64,000 nt of DNA, from positions 372,001-436,000 of the forward strand of contig CP039998.1 in assembly GCA_013099015.1 (NCBI GenBank), given 5' to 3'. The DNA is from Candidatus Saccharibacteria bacterium oral taxon 488 (GTDB taxonomy: Bacteria; Patescibacteriota; Saccharimonadia; Saccharimonadales; Saccharimonadaceae). Shown piece after piece: positions 8,095 to 16,651 of the stretch; position 1 is the first letter of the stretch, and the number at the start of each line of letters is the position of its first letter. The notes under the pieces were generated by a model, which saw only the letters and a program-made list of their open reading frames with translations, did no database searches and was not told the DNA's origin. Position numbers and translations under genes: made by a program.

Positions 8095-11000
8095 CTACAC
8101 GATCTCTGTCAACAAATCTTCCTCAAACTGCACCATACCCTTATAATCCGCCGAATACCCAGAGATATCCGGCAGTTCCAGGGTGGTGATTTTACGCCAG
8201 ACGATGCCGACAAGCCGAGCAAATTCAGCTAATTCCTCCTCGGAGAACGTATCCTCCAGGCTGAGGATATCGCCAGTTTTTATGTCCGGTTCGACGAACT
8301 GCAGGCGGGCGCCGGTGAAGGTGAAATTGCCATAATCGCGTGATGACGTGACTAAGAGTTGATAAAACATCAGCTGCTGGCGGTATTTGTGGAGCTTGAT
8401 TCTTTCGTAATCAGACGCGCCCTTCCAGGAGTGCGATGGCTTGCCGGTCTTGTAATCGGTCACGAAGATGGTTTTATTATGCTTATCAATGTCGGCGACG
8501 TCCAGCTTGCCGGTCAGGCGGGCGCCGCCAACGACGACGCCTTGGTGAGCGAAATCGAGTTCTGCGAGCTCGGTGTCATGAAACTCGGACGATTTGGCGT
8601 CCAGAAACGCCGTCAGTGCCGCCGTGCCCTTGTCCAGATACAGCTCGAAATCGTCGGGCAGCAGATGCTGGGTCTCGAGCGATGTACGGAAATAGTGGAG
8701 AATGCGCTCGGTAGGCGGTAGGCGGTGGTCGGCGCGCAGCAGATTGTGCAGCTGCTGGAGACTGGCGTGAATGGCGGTGCCATAGCTGGCGGCGGGGCTT
8801 TTGGCGGACGGAAAGCGCAGCAGATTATTTAACAAAAAGTTCTGCGGGCCGCCGCGCGAGACATCGAGGAAATTATTGAGATGCGTAATGGAAAGTTTGT
8901 AAGTCTCTAAGGTCGGCGCCAGTATATCCTTGAGCTCCGCACTCATCGGTGCGCTCAGCCGCGTGCTCCAGTCGGTTTGCGCCACGGTAATTTGCGCTGC
9001 GGGCGTGTCGGCGGCGGGGATAATCGTCGGCGTGTGGTCGGTCAGAAAGCTGGCGATCATGGTGTCGCTGCCGGCGTCGTTGGTTTGAGAATAGGTCATG
9101 GTCAAGGTGGTTTTGGCGCGGGTCATCGCCACGAAGAATAGCCGCAGCCGCTCGTCGTAGCTGGTGCCGGCGGGCTGGAGTTGGAGGTTGGCGGGATAGC
9201 GAATCAGCCGCGAGCGCGAGCGGACTTTCTCGCCCCAGGCACTGTCGATTGCCCCGATGACAAAGATGTGCGGGAATTCTAGGCCCTTGGATTTGTGGGC
9301 GGTCATCAGGTTGATGGCGCCGCCGAGGGCGCTGGCCTGGGGACGGATGTGCGTCAGGCGGGTTTTGGTCGAGCGGTGCAGGTCGATGAATTCTAAAAAG
9401 TTCGCCAGCGTCGGGGTTTCGTCGGTAGTGCGGTCGCGTAATTTTTGGCGCAGCGTGCGCAGGCTCTCGAGCGTGGTCAGGTAGGCGTCGGGATTTTGAG
9501 CGAGGGCTTCGGGCGAGAAGTAGTGGGCGGCGAGAGAATTAAGTGAAGACTCTTCGTCGGCTGACTGCAAGAGTTCCCTGCCAGAGTGAGCGCCGGAACT
9601 ATCCCTATCGACTCCTCTTTTCGCGCTGGGCGTCTGAGGACGCTCGGGCTGCAATCGCTGTACGGAGTCGATAGGGATAGTTCCGGCTTCCAGCCCTAGC
9701 AACTTATCCAACTGCTCCTCCAGCGGCAGATTTGGCACGTCCTTCGCCCGCTCCAGCAGCCACTCGCCAAATGGCCGAAAAGTGCTGCTTGCCAGCATAC
9801 TCTCCAGCCACAGCTCTCGATTTTTATAAGCGTGGAGGCTGAGCCGCCAAATATCCAGCGCTGAAAAGCCGAATGCCGGATGGGCGATGACCTCTGGTAG
9901 CAGGCTATTGGCGACGTCAAGATTGTTCTGATGAATCGCCATGACGACTCGTGCTAGCTTGTCCAGCGCCTGAATGATGTCTTGCTCTAAAATATCGTCA
10001 TGGCGCTCGTAATTGACCATCAGGTTCTGACGGTACAGATACGGCAGCAGCTCGATCAGCTCCTTGTGATGGCGGGCGATGACGGTGATATGCGCTGGGT
10101 TTTCGCCGCGTTTGATCAGCTCGGCAATTTGTTTGGCCACCCCTGCCCGCTCCTCGCTCGCCGAGGTAAATTCCTGCACCTGAACCCGCGCGCCGCTACC
10201 AGACGCATGCGCCGTCAATTGCTTTGACAAGCCGTCAATGGTGTTTTCTAAGCGATCCGCCCCCTGGGTGATCACCCTGCGCGCTGCCGTCAGGATGTCA
10301 GCCGCCGAGCGGTAATTGTCCGTCAGCACGATAATTTTTGGGTCGTGATAGCGCTGCCGGAAGCGCTGGATATTGCCAACATCGGCGCCCTGAAAACTGA
10401 AAATCGCCTGATCGTCGTCGCCGACCGCCATGATGTTGGGATTGTCTTCATCGCCAGTCAGGTCGAATAGCAGCCGCAGCTGCGCCAGGTTGGTGTCCTG
10501 AAATTCGTCGACCATGATGAACTGAAATTGCTCCTGAAGGTTAGCGCGTAGTTCTGGGTGGGATTCGCAGGCTTGAATAACCGATAAAATCATGTCGTCG
10601 TAGTCAAACAGCGAGCGCTCGGCCAGGACGTTGCCGTATGTTTCGTAGACGTCAATGGCGGCGGATAGTTTCTCGCTGGCAGCGAAATCTTTCAGGACGA
10701 ATTCGCCGGCGGCGTTTTTTTCGCACCACTTGTTTTTCCAGGCGGTTAGCGGTTTGGTGGAGTTGGTATAAATTGCCTCCTGGGCTGCATGGGCGATGCT
10801 GAGCGCCAGGACCTGAGCGTATGGGGTGATGGAGGACGGCAAATTGGCGGACGGTTCGGCGTGATGCAGTGCTGAATTGGCAGCATTTTCAGAAAGCTCT
10901 GTAGCGCCTCCCCCGCTGGTTGTAACAGAATTTCCCTCGCCAATTCTCTCGGTAATCTTCTCCGCCAGCGGCGCAAATAACTCAATGGTTTTTTTAGAAA

Positions 11001-11577
11001 TCTTGGCCGCAAATACCTGCTGAATGTCAGGGGCAATGCCAGCGATGACGCGCTGATTATCCGCCGTAATCGCCCGCAGCTCCGCCGGCGTGAGGCCGCT
11101 CTGCTTGAACTCAGAAATGACTCGGATTAGTTCGCTGGTGTAGACGAATTCGCCGTTGTTTTTAGCGCTCAGCGGATTACGCCAATCAAGCCCCTCGAGG
11201 ATCCCTGTCACAATTTGGTGCTGTGTCAGTTCATCCGCCGGCTGACTATCAGCGCCGTGAAAAAAATATTCTCGGTGTTGATTGATAACCTCCGTGCCAA
11301 AGCTATGAAAAGTATGAATGGCAATTTTATACGCATCCTCGCCGATGATCTGGCGCAGGCGCTGGCGCATGTTGGCAGCGCCGCTCTCGGTAAAGGTCAG
11401 GCACAAAATACTGTCCGGCAGTGTGTCGGTCTGGCGCAAAATCTGGGCGGTGCGCATGCTCAGTAGCTCGGTCTTGCCCGTGCCCGGCCCGGCGATCACC
11501 AAGAGCGAGCCGTGAATATAATCGACCGCTTGGCGCTGATTGGCGTTCAGCTTGGCATAGCGAGTGTGAAAATCCAT
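8095..11577 (-). CDS. UvrD/PcrA-type ATP-dependent helicase with C-terminal RecB-like nuclease
   Basis: 1160 residues. Helicase motifs: AGPGTGKTELL (Walker A), MVDEFQDTN (Walker B), VGDDDQAIFSFQGAD, LTDNYRS, MTAHKSKGLEF and FVAMTRAKTTL. The C-terminus carries a PD-(D/E)xK nuclease: GKLDVADID, VTDYKTGK and QQLMFYQLL, with an upstream YGTAIHASLQQLH. This fusion is typical of AddAB/Cas4-like DNA end-processing enzymes, so a role in double-strand break repair is likely. Two hydrophilic inserts interrupt it, near residues 206-249 and 630-680; the second carries a palindromic repeat shared with the rplJ-rplL gap. A -10 TACAAT 6 bases from the ATG implies a leaderless mRNA. Confidence 0.93.
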   Translation of the reverse strand: MDFHTRYAKLNANQRQAVDYIHGSLLVIAGPGTGKTELLSMRTAQILRQTDTLPDSILCLTFTESGAANMRQRLRQIIGEDAYKIAIHTFHSFGTEVINQHREYFFHGADSQPADELTQHQIVTGILEGLDWRNPLSAKNNGEFVYTSELIRVISEFKQSGLTPAELRAITADNQRVIAGIAPDIQQVFAAKISKKTIELFAPLAEKITERIGEGNSVTTSGGGATELSENAANSALHHAEPSANLPSSITPYAQVLALSIAHAAQEAIYTNSTKPLTAWKNKWCEKNAAGEFVLKDFAASEKLSAAIDVYETYGNVLAERSLFDYDDMILSVIQACESHPELRANLQEQFQFIMVDEFQDTNLAQLRLLFDLTGDEDNPNIMAVGDDDQAIFSFQGADVGNIQRFRQRYHDPKIIVLTDNYRSAADILTAARRVITQGADRLENTIDGLSKQLTAHASGSGARVQVQEFTSASEERAGVAKQIAELIKRGENPAHITVIARHHKELIELLPYLYRQNLMVNYERHDDILEQDIIQALDKLARVVMAIHQNNLDVANSLLPEVIAHPAFGFSALDIWRLSLHAYKNRELWLESMLASSTFRPFGEWLLERAKDVPNLPLEEQLDKLLGLEAGTIPIDSVQRLQPERPQTPSAKRGVDRDSSGAHSGRELLQSADEESSLNSLAAHYFSPEALAQNPDAYLTTLESLRTLRQKLRDRTTDETPTLANFLEFIDLHRSTKTRLTHIRPQASALGGAINLMTAHKSKGLEFPHIFVIGAIDSAWGEKVRSRSRLIRYPANLQLQPAGTSYDERLRLFFVAMTRAKTTLTMTYSQTNDAGSDTMIASFLTDHTPTIIPAADTPAAQITVAQTDWSTRLSAPMSAELKDILAPTLETYKLSITHLNNFLDVSRGGPQNFLLNNLLRFPSAKSPAASYGTAIHASLQQLHNLLRADHRLPPTERILHYFRTSLETQHLLPDDFELYLDKGTAALTAFLDAKSSEFHDTELAELDFAHQGVVVGGARLTGKLDVADIDKHNKTIFVTDYKTGKPSHSWKGASDYERIKLHKYRQQLMFYQLLVTSSRDYGNFTFTGARLQFVEPDIKTGDILSLEDTFSEEELAEFARLVGIVWRKITTLELPDISGYSADYKGMVQFEEDLLTEIV
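9592..9687 (-). repeat. Palindromic element, copy A, in frame within the helicase gene
   Basis: A perfect 24-bp inverted repeat (9592-9615 with 9664-9687) encloses a 48-base core (9616-9663). The core matches copy B at 27035-27084 almost base for base at both ends, TCTTTTCGCGC and GGGCTGCAATCGCTGTAC. Read on the sense strand, the apical stem is GCGTC/GACGC here against GCGCC/GGCGC in copy B, a compensatory change. The outer arms are unrelated between copies although both form stems. It encodes part of the extra segment near residues 630-660 without breaking the frame. Confidence 0.85.
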
Positions 11578-11583
11578 GAGTCA

Positions 11584-11625
11584 ATTGTAGCACGCTGGCA
11601 CAAGCGCTGGTAACAATGGTAAAAT
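11584..11625. promoter_or_regulatory. Divergent leaderless promoters
   Basis: Minus strand: TACAAT (11584-11589), extended by TGC, 6 bases from the helicase ATG. Plus strand: TAAAAT (11620-11625), extended by TGG, 7 bases from the ATG at 11633. No clear -35 on either side. Confidence 0.6.
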
Positions 11626-11632
11626 AGTAGGT

Positions 11633-12109
11633 ATGCACGATGAACGGGCGCTCGCGGCGCTGATTGATGATCAGTTTGGACTGACGGTCGAGATCCAGTC
11701 GGTCGTGCTGCCGATGAGCGATGTCAGTCGCACGGCGCAGGCGACGGTGGTGCTTGATAGGACGGGCGAATTGTTGGCTTACATCACAGCGCGGGCCATC
11801 ATGACGCTGGGCGATGTCAAGCGGTTGGTGCGGCGAATGGGCTTGCGGCCGGAGCGATTCGTACCGCCAAAACACCAGCCGAATTACTTTGACGATGTGG
11901 CGACCGAGAAGTTTCAGGCGGTTTTTCCGGGGATGAATGTGACTTCGCCGGATGACTTGATATATTATCGAACGCTAGTGCCGTATAATCCAGCCCTGGT
12001 CGTCATATCGGAGGTCAAGCGTGGCGAAATATACCAATTTGACCCGGACGCCCGCGGCGGCTATCGTGTCGGCGCGCGATTACATTACAAAAGAAGCGAG
12101 GCAATATAA
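11633..12109 (+). CDS. Conserved-looking hypothetical protein upstream of a cation ATPase
   Basis: 158 residues, no family recognised. Predicted soluble, with no signal peptide or membrane segment. The composition looks genuine, with alternating strands and helices; the middle holds KRLVRRMGLRPERFVPPKHQ. The start lies 7 bases after TAAAAT, suggesting a leaderless mRNA. Its last base is the first base of the P-type ATPase start (TAATG overlap), so the two proteins are co-expressed and may act together. Confidence 0.75.
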   Translation: MHDERALAALIDDQFGLTVEIQSVVLPMSDVSRTAQATVVLDRTGELLAYITARAIMTLGDVKRLVRRMGLRPERFVPPKHQPNYFDDVATEKFQAVFPGMNVTSPDDLIYYRTLVPYNPALVVISEVKRGEIYQFDPDARGGYRVGARLHYKRSEAI

Positions 12110-14559
12110 TGCGAGATTATCTGGATATTATCAAGAGAAATTTACTGTCGCCGATTGTGCTGGCGATTTTCCTGCTAGCTGGGGCGCTGATTTATGTGCG
12201 CGAGTACCGCGATGCTTGGTTTATTTCGGTGGTGATCGTGGTCAATTCACTGATCGGCATCGTTCAGGAAATTCGTGCCAAACGGGTGCTGCACCGGCTG
12301 GAGCTGATGAGCGCGCCTCGGGCGCGGGTGCTGCGTGATGGCCAGGCGGTGGAAGTGCCGTATGATTCGCTGGTGGTGGGTGATGAGATCATTCTACAGG
12401 CTGGTGATGAGCTGCCGGCGGACGCGACGGTGACGATGTCGAGGGGCTTGGAGCTCAATGAAAGTATGCTGACTGGCGAGTCGGCGGCGATTGAGAAGGC
12501 GGTTGGCGACACGGTGCTGGCGGCAACCACGGTGTTGGCGGGCGAAGGCACGGCGCGGGTCACGGCGGTCGGCGACCAGACGAAAGCCGGCGCCATCAGC
12601 CAAGTCCTGAAGCGCTACAAACCGGAATTGACACCGCTGCAGGTGGCGATTTGGCGGGCGATCACTTTCTTGACATATGGCGCGATTGTGTTGGCGGCAT
12701 TGATTTTTATAGTGTATTATTTCTCGGGCGATGATGTGGTGATTATATTAAAGACGATTACCTCGGCGGCGGTAACGGTGGTACCGGAGGGGCTGCTGCT
12801 GGCTAGTTCCCTGCTGCTGGCGTTCGGCTCGCTGCGGCTGGCGCAGGCCAAGGTGTTGCCGCAGAAATTGGCGGCGATCGAGGCGATGGCACTGCTGAAT
12901 TTATTGGCGGTGGACAAGACTGGCACGCTGACCAGCGACGAGGTGACGCTGGAGCGGGTGGTGGCGTTTGATGAGTCGGGTGTATCGATGGGCTTGGCAA
13001 TAGCTGACTCAGAAAAATCCGCAGCCCAAGCGACCGCGGGCAGCCCAGAGCGTAGATTTTCGGAGATGAAATTATCTGAAGCTGCTTCGGACGTTGCCGA
13101 GCTGGCGGCCCTCATTGCCCATGAAACCAGCGGCGGCAATATCACCGGGCAAGCGATCCTAGCGGAAATCACGCCGCCGAAGCACGCGGAAATCATCGAG
13201 GTGATGGCCTTTTCCTCGGCGCGCAAGATGGCGGGCGTCCGGGCGAAGGTCGACGGCGCGGCGCGGACATTGATGATGGGAGCGCCGGAGTTTGTGGCCA
13301 AGTTAGCGCCGGTTGACGCCATGCTCCAGCGCCAGCTGGACGAGTGGGCGGACAGCGGCCTACGGGTGCTGATGCTGGCGGAATTTGACGATGAAACAGT
13401 GAAGCTCAAGGATCTGCCGGATGGTTCTGGGCGGGCGATTGGCGCGGTGATTTTGCGTAATTCCCTGCGCGACGGCGTGATTGATACGGTCAAGTTCCTC
13501 CAGGAGCAAGGCGTGGTCATTCGCGTGATTTCTGGTGATAATCCGCGCACCGTTCAGCACATCGCGCGTGAAGCGGGCATCGATAACCCGGACAAGGCCA
13601 TCCTTGGCTCGGCATTGGCGGGTCTCAGCGACAAAGCCTTCAATAAGGCCGCTGATGAACACACAATTTTTGCCCGCGTGCTGCCAGAGCAAAAGGAGCG
13701 GCTGATCGCTCATTTCAAGCAGTCCGGCAAGTTCACCGGCATGGTCGGCGACGGCGTCAACGACGCGCTGGCGCTGAAAAAATCCGACCTCGGCGTGGCG
13801 ATGTATGCGGGAGCTCCGGCGTCGCGGCGGGTGGCGGATATAATTTTATTGAATAATTCGTTTACGTCTCTGCCGATTGGTATGAAGCTGGGTAATCGGA
13901 TCATGCAAGCCATCGAAGTGATCGCCACCCTGTTCTTTCATAAGATTATTTACGGCGTGGTGCTGCTACTGAGTACCATGCTGGTCGGGTTGAATTATCC
14001 GTACGCGCCGCGGCACATCACCTTTCTCAATATTTTCCTAGTGACTATGCCGACGATCATGTGGACGCTGTTTCCACCACGTCCGCGCCACCGGGTTAAT
14101 CCAGCGCATTTCTGGCGAGACACCTTGCAGGCGGTGGCGCCGATCGCACTGCTGACGGGCCTGACGGTGGCGTTTACCTATTGGTCAGGTGTGACGCTGC
14201 ATCCAAATCAGGCGGCCGAGGCAGCGACGATGACGGTCCTAACAGCCACATTCTTTGGGATTTATCTGGTGTTTTTGGTCGGGCCGATGCTCGGTGTGGT
14301 CCTGGATAAGCGGGCGCATCTGGCGCGGACACTGTATATGGCGGGCGTGCTGTTCGTTACTCTGGTGAGCTTTGGCATTGAGCCACTCAGGCAGTTCTTT
14401 GACTTTACTATGCCAAATGTTGCCCTGCTCTGGCCGGGCATCGCCGTAGTCATCCCCGTTGCCCTGGTTCAGTGGTGGCTGGCTCGCCGCGCTGGTCGGA
14501 AGTTCGCTGATATGGTAGAGGCGGCTGATGAGCGGACGAAGACGAATCGCCCAGAATGA
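12109..14559 (+). CDS. P-type cation-transporting ATPase, CtpE-like
   Basis: 816-residue membrane pump. The phosphorylation loop DKTGTLT follows VVPEGLLLASS in the membrane; LTGESAAIEK marks the actuator domain (TGES) and GDGVNDALALKKSDLGVAM the hinge. There is no heavy-metal CPC motif and no N-terminal metal-binding domain. VPEGL with this overall layout fits the CtpE/calcium-like branch better than copper or zinc pumps; ion specificity is inference. Soon after DKTGTLT (about residues 290-325) is a hydrophilic insert with a weak hairpin. It overlaps the upstream gene by one base. Confidence 0.92.
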   Translation: MRDYLDIIKRNLLSPIVLAIFLLAGALIYVREYRDAWFISVVIVVNSLIGIVQEIRAKRVLHRLELMSAPRARVLRDGQAVEVPYDSLVVGDEIILQAGDELPADATVTMSRGLELNESMLTGESAAIEKAVGDTVLAATTVLAGEGTARVTAVGDQTKAGAISQVLKRYKPELTPLQVAIWRAITFLTYGAIVLAALIFIVYYFSGDDVVIILKTITSAAVTVVPEGLLLASSLLLAFGSLRLAQAKVLPQKLAAIEAMALLNLLAVDKTGTLTSDEVTLERVVAFDESGVSMGLAIADSEKSAAQATAGSPERRFSEMKLSEAASDVAELAALIAHETSGGNITGQAILAEITPPKHAEIIEVMAFSSARKMAGVRAKVDGAARTLMMGAPEFVAKLAPVDAMLQRQLDEWADSGLRVLMLAEFDDETVKLKDLPDGSGRAIGAVILRNSLRDGVIDTVKFLQEQGVVIRVISGDNPRTVQHIAREAGIDNPDKAILGSALAGLSDKAFNKAADEHTIFARVLPEQKERLIAHFKQSGKFTGMVGDGVNDALALKKSDLGVAMYAGAPASRRVADIILLNNSFTSLPIGMKLGNRIMQAIEVIATLFFHKIIYGVVLLLSTMLVGLNYPYAPRHITFLNIFLVTMPTIMWTLFPPRPRHRVNPAHFWRDTLQAVAPIALLTGLTVAFTYWSGVTLHPNQAAEAATMTVLTATFFGIYLVFLVGPMLGVVLDKRAHLARTLYMAGVLFVTLVSFGIEPLRQFFDFTMPNVALLWPGIAVVIPVALVQWWLARRAGRKFADMVEAADERTKTNRPE
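13008..13065 (+). repeat. Possible hairpin insert in the P-type ATPase gene
   Basis: CTCAGAAAAATC (13008-13019) can pair, with one bulge, with GATTTTCGGAG (13055-13065). The loop begins CGCAGCCCAAGCG, close to GCAGCCCGAGCG on the sense strand of the palindromic element at 9592 and 27002. The encoded residues look like an extra linker. This is a tentative relative, not a proven copy. Confidence 0.35.
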
Positions 14560-14599
14560 GCGGGCGAATAGGTCTCAATTAGTAACAACTATCTCCAAT

Positions 14600-14709
14600 G
14601 AAAATAGCCCACCGAACGAGCTCAAGCTGCATGCGAGTTCTTCAACCCGAGAGATAGAAATCCTACCTCAATCAGATTGAGCGCATACGGCGAGCTATTT
14701 TCGGTGGGC
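14600..14709 (-). ncRNA. Structured 3' region after the small membrane protein gene
   Basis: A ten-base stem (14607-14616 with 14700-14709: GCCCACCGAA/TTCGGTGGGC) encloses about 83 bases holding a CTCAAT-CTG-ATTGAG hairpin. On the minus strand it is followed by TATTTTC. It may be a terminator with a large structured loop, or a separate RNA. An alternative pairing of GAAAATAGC with GCTATTTTC overlaps the stem, so two exclusive folds are possible. Confidence 0.45.
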
Positions 14710-14714
14710 ACCCT

Positions 14715-14939
14715 TTACTTTTTAAGGCGCCCCCTCACCTCCACCCATACTGCGAGGGCCCCGATTAGGGCCGCTAGGGTAAACACCCACGTTCCGAAAC
14801 AACCGTCGTTTTCGGTGCAGTTCCGCACCCCCTTGCAGGGGTCGAGGTTAGTGCAGGATCCACTTAGCCACCCCCATAGGGCGATGACGCCAAAGAAAAC
14901 AGTAGCCATTATGGAGACGGCGAGCTCAGATCTGGACAT
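14715..14939 (-). CDS. Small two-helix membrane protein with four extracytoplasmic cysteines
   Basis: 74 residues starting MSRSELAVSIMATVFFGV. Two hydrophobic helices (about residues 7-24 and 48-66) flank a loop with cysteines in CTNLDPC and CTENDGC, likely two disulfides outside the cell. The start is set by GAGGAGG just upstream of ATG 14939. It ends in a basic RGRLKK tail. No family recognised. It is transcribed from a strong promoter at 15023-15064 and follows a stable hairpin. Confidence 0.75.
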   Translation of the reverse strand: MSRSELAVSIMATVFFGVIALWGWLSGSCTNLDPCKGVRNCTENDGCFGTWVFTLAALIGALAVWVEVRGRLKK

Positions 14940-14958
14940 ACATCCTCCTCGAGAAGAA

Positions 14959-15007
14959 AGCTCAAAGCTAAAGGGCGACTTCCGCCCTAAGACTGTAGCC
15001 TTGAGCT
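14959..15007 (-). promoter_or_regulatory. 5' UTR hairpin of the small membrane protein gene
   Basis: A 12-base stem (14959-14970 with 14996-15007, one G-U on the RNA) carries an inner hairpin AGGGCG-GAAG-TCGCCCT. It lies between the promoter and the Shine-Dalgarno site, which remains free immediately after it. It may stabilise the mRNA or regulate translation. Confidence 0.6.
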
Positions 15008-15022
15008 GAAAGCTGATATATA

Positions 15023-15064
15023 TATATATCACTAATAGAATAAAATGTCAATGGATTTTGTCAA
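15023..15064 (-). promoter_or_regulatory. Strong promoter of the small membrane protein gene
   Basis: -10 TATATA (15023-15028), 17-base spacer, -35 TTGACA (15046-15051), second TTGACA at 15059-15064. Near twin of the promoter at 8047-8088: tandem TTGACA and CTATTA-N-TGATATATATA in both. Confidence 0.8.
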
Positions 15065-15177
15065 AAATGTGATATAATATTTTCTCTCACCTCTGTTATG
15101 ATTATAAATAAATTTGGGTAGCGATGATAGCTCGCATTCGCTATCGGTGGCCGCTTTCCGCGCTATGTACGCGAAAA

Positions 15178-15561
15178 TCACCGATCCAGCTTTTGCTTGG
15201 TCGCCGCCAGATAATACCGATAATAACTATTCGGGTCTGAAACGAAAAAGTCGTTATCAATATCGTCATTTGGACGAATTTCAATATGCTGGTTGTTTGT
15301 ATATGGCTTGATGAGGTACGTAAACTCAAACTCGTATTCGCCAGAAATCTGCTTCAACTCCTCACTCTGATAAAGCGGGTCGGGATAATCTGTCATTACC
15401 AGCGCGAAAAAGCCTCCATTTTTATCGTCAAACAAATGAAACGCTGTGTCGGGACAGAGTGGCACAAGCGACGCCAGCTGGCGAATATATGATGCGCCGT
15501 CGAGAATTGGGAATGCTTTGTTGATTATTTTAGGGAAGAGGATATTTGAATAATTGTTCAT
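15178..15561 (-). CDS. Hypothetical soluble protein
   Basis: 127 residues, acidic, no recognised domain or membrane segment. It opens MNNYSNILFPKIINKAFPIL and ends TKQKLDR. TATAAT lies 12 bases upstream of the ATG, leaving a leader of about 5 bases at most. The bases between it and the promoter at 15064 hold nothing else that I can identify. Confidence 0.65.
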   Translation of the reverse strand: MNNYSNILFPKIINKAFPILDGASYIRQLASLVPLCPDTAFHLFDDKNGGFFALVMTDYPDPLYQSEELKQISGEYEFEFTYLIKPYTNNQHIEIRPNDDIDNDFFVSDPNSYYRYYLAATKQKLDR

Positions 15562-15622
15562 ATGGTAACCGTAATTATAGCAAGAAAAGTGGATAGTTTT
15601 GTGGCATGTTCATAAGGAATGA

Positions 15623-16609
15623 CTAGTTTTGCTCCGCTTCTCGTAAAGCCCTATCCGTCGCCGTCACCAATTCTCGCACGGCCTCGTCATAATCCTCGTA
15701 CACGCGGAAGCCGGCCGCGTACGGATGGCCGCCGCCGCCGAAGTAGCCAGCCACGGTGTCGGCGATTGGTAGGTTGCCGCGCAGGCGGGCGGTTAGTTTG
15801 CCGTCGGGATAAGTTTTGATGACGCAGCTGAGCGCCACGCCATCGACCAGTCGCAATTCATCGCCGATCAGCGCGCCGGGGTTGTAGGCGTCGCTGTACT
15901 GTTGAATCTCCTCAAATGGCACGTGTACCAGCGCCAATTGTCCGTCCAGTAAATATTCGATTCGCTCGATCAATTTACCTTTGTATGCCAGAATTTCTGG
16001 CGATTTCTTCATAAATTCGCGCCGCCGCTCTTCAATTTCGGCATTGGATGCGCCCAGCTCGGTCAATTCACCAGCCACGTGAAAGGTCGACGCGGTGGTA
16101 TTTGGCGTGGTGAGACCCAGACTGTCAGACATGATGGCGATTAGCAAATTCTCCGCCGCTTGCTGGTTGATAGTCCAGCCAGCATGCGTGAACAATTGGT
16201 ACAATAATTCCCCAGTAGCCACTACGGTATCAGAGAGCATGGTGTGCTCAAAGCTCAGCGTTGACTCGGCGGTGTGGTGGTCGATAACCAAGACTGGGTG
16301 CGTTTCCAAAAAGTGTCGTACGCCTGGTGTTTCCAAGACCTTACTGAGTAATACGTCAGCGCTGGTATCCACGATGATAGCCAGGTCGGCACGGGTCGAA
16401 AAATCGCCAACTACCCTGTCCCAGCCGCGGATGTACCGCAGATATTTGGGGATATCGACCGGGCAATACAGCGTCACGGTCTTGCCCAAATCACTCAGCA
16501 CTTCCTCCAGCGCCAAGCTAGAACCCAGGCTATCGCCATCAGGGTTTTCGGCCTGGATAATAACGATGTTATTGGCAGATTGGATGAGTTGCTCGGCGGT
16601 ATCAAACAT
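15623..16609 (-). CDS. nrnA: DHH/DHHA1 phosphoesterase, NrnA-like
   Basis: 328 residues. DHH-domain motifs: NPDGDSLGSSLAL, VDTSADVLLS and VIDHHTAES, with SDSLGLTTPNT downstream, followed by a DHHA1 domain ending in GGGGHPYAAGFRV. The family degrades nanoRNA and dephosphorylates pAp; c-di-nucleotide phosphodiesterases are close relatives. TATAAT ends 6 bases before the ATG, so the mRNA is leaderless. It precedes no obvious operon partner. Confidence 0.9.
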   Translation of the reverse strand: MFDTAEQLIQSANNIVIIQAENPDGDSLGSSLALEEVLSDLGKTVTLYCPVDIPKYLRYIRGWDRVVGDFSTRADLAIIVDTSADVLLSKVLETPGVRHFLETHPVLVIDHHTAESTLSFEHTMLSDTVVATGELLYQLFTHAGWTINQQAAENLLIAIMSDSLGLTTPNTTASTFHVAGELTELGASNAEIEERRREFMKKSPEILAYKGKLIERIEYLLDGQLALVHVPFEEIQQYSDAYNPGALIGDELRLVDGVALSCVIKTYPDGKLTARLRGNLPIADTVAGYFGGGGHPYAAGFRVYEDYDEAVRELVTATDRALREAEQN

Positions 16610-16615
16610 AGTCTT

Positions 16616-16621
16616 ATTATA
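16616..16621 (-). promoter_or_regulatory. Leaderless promoter of the DHH gene
   Basis: TGC-TATAAT extended -10 box with 6 bases to the ATG. Confidence 0.65.
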
Positions 16622-16651
16622 GCAGATGGGAGTTTCGATGGAGTGGCGGGG

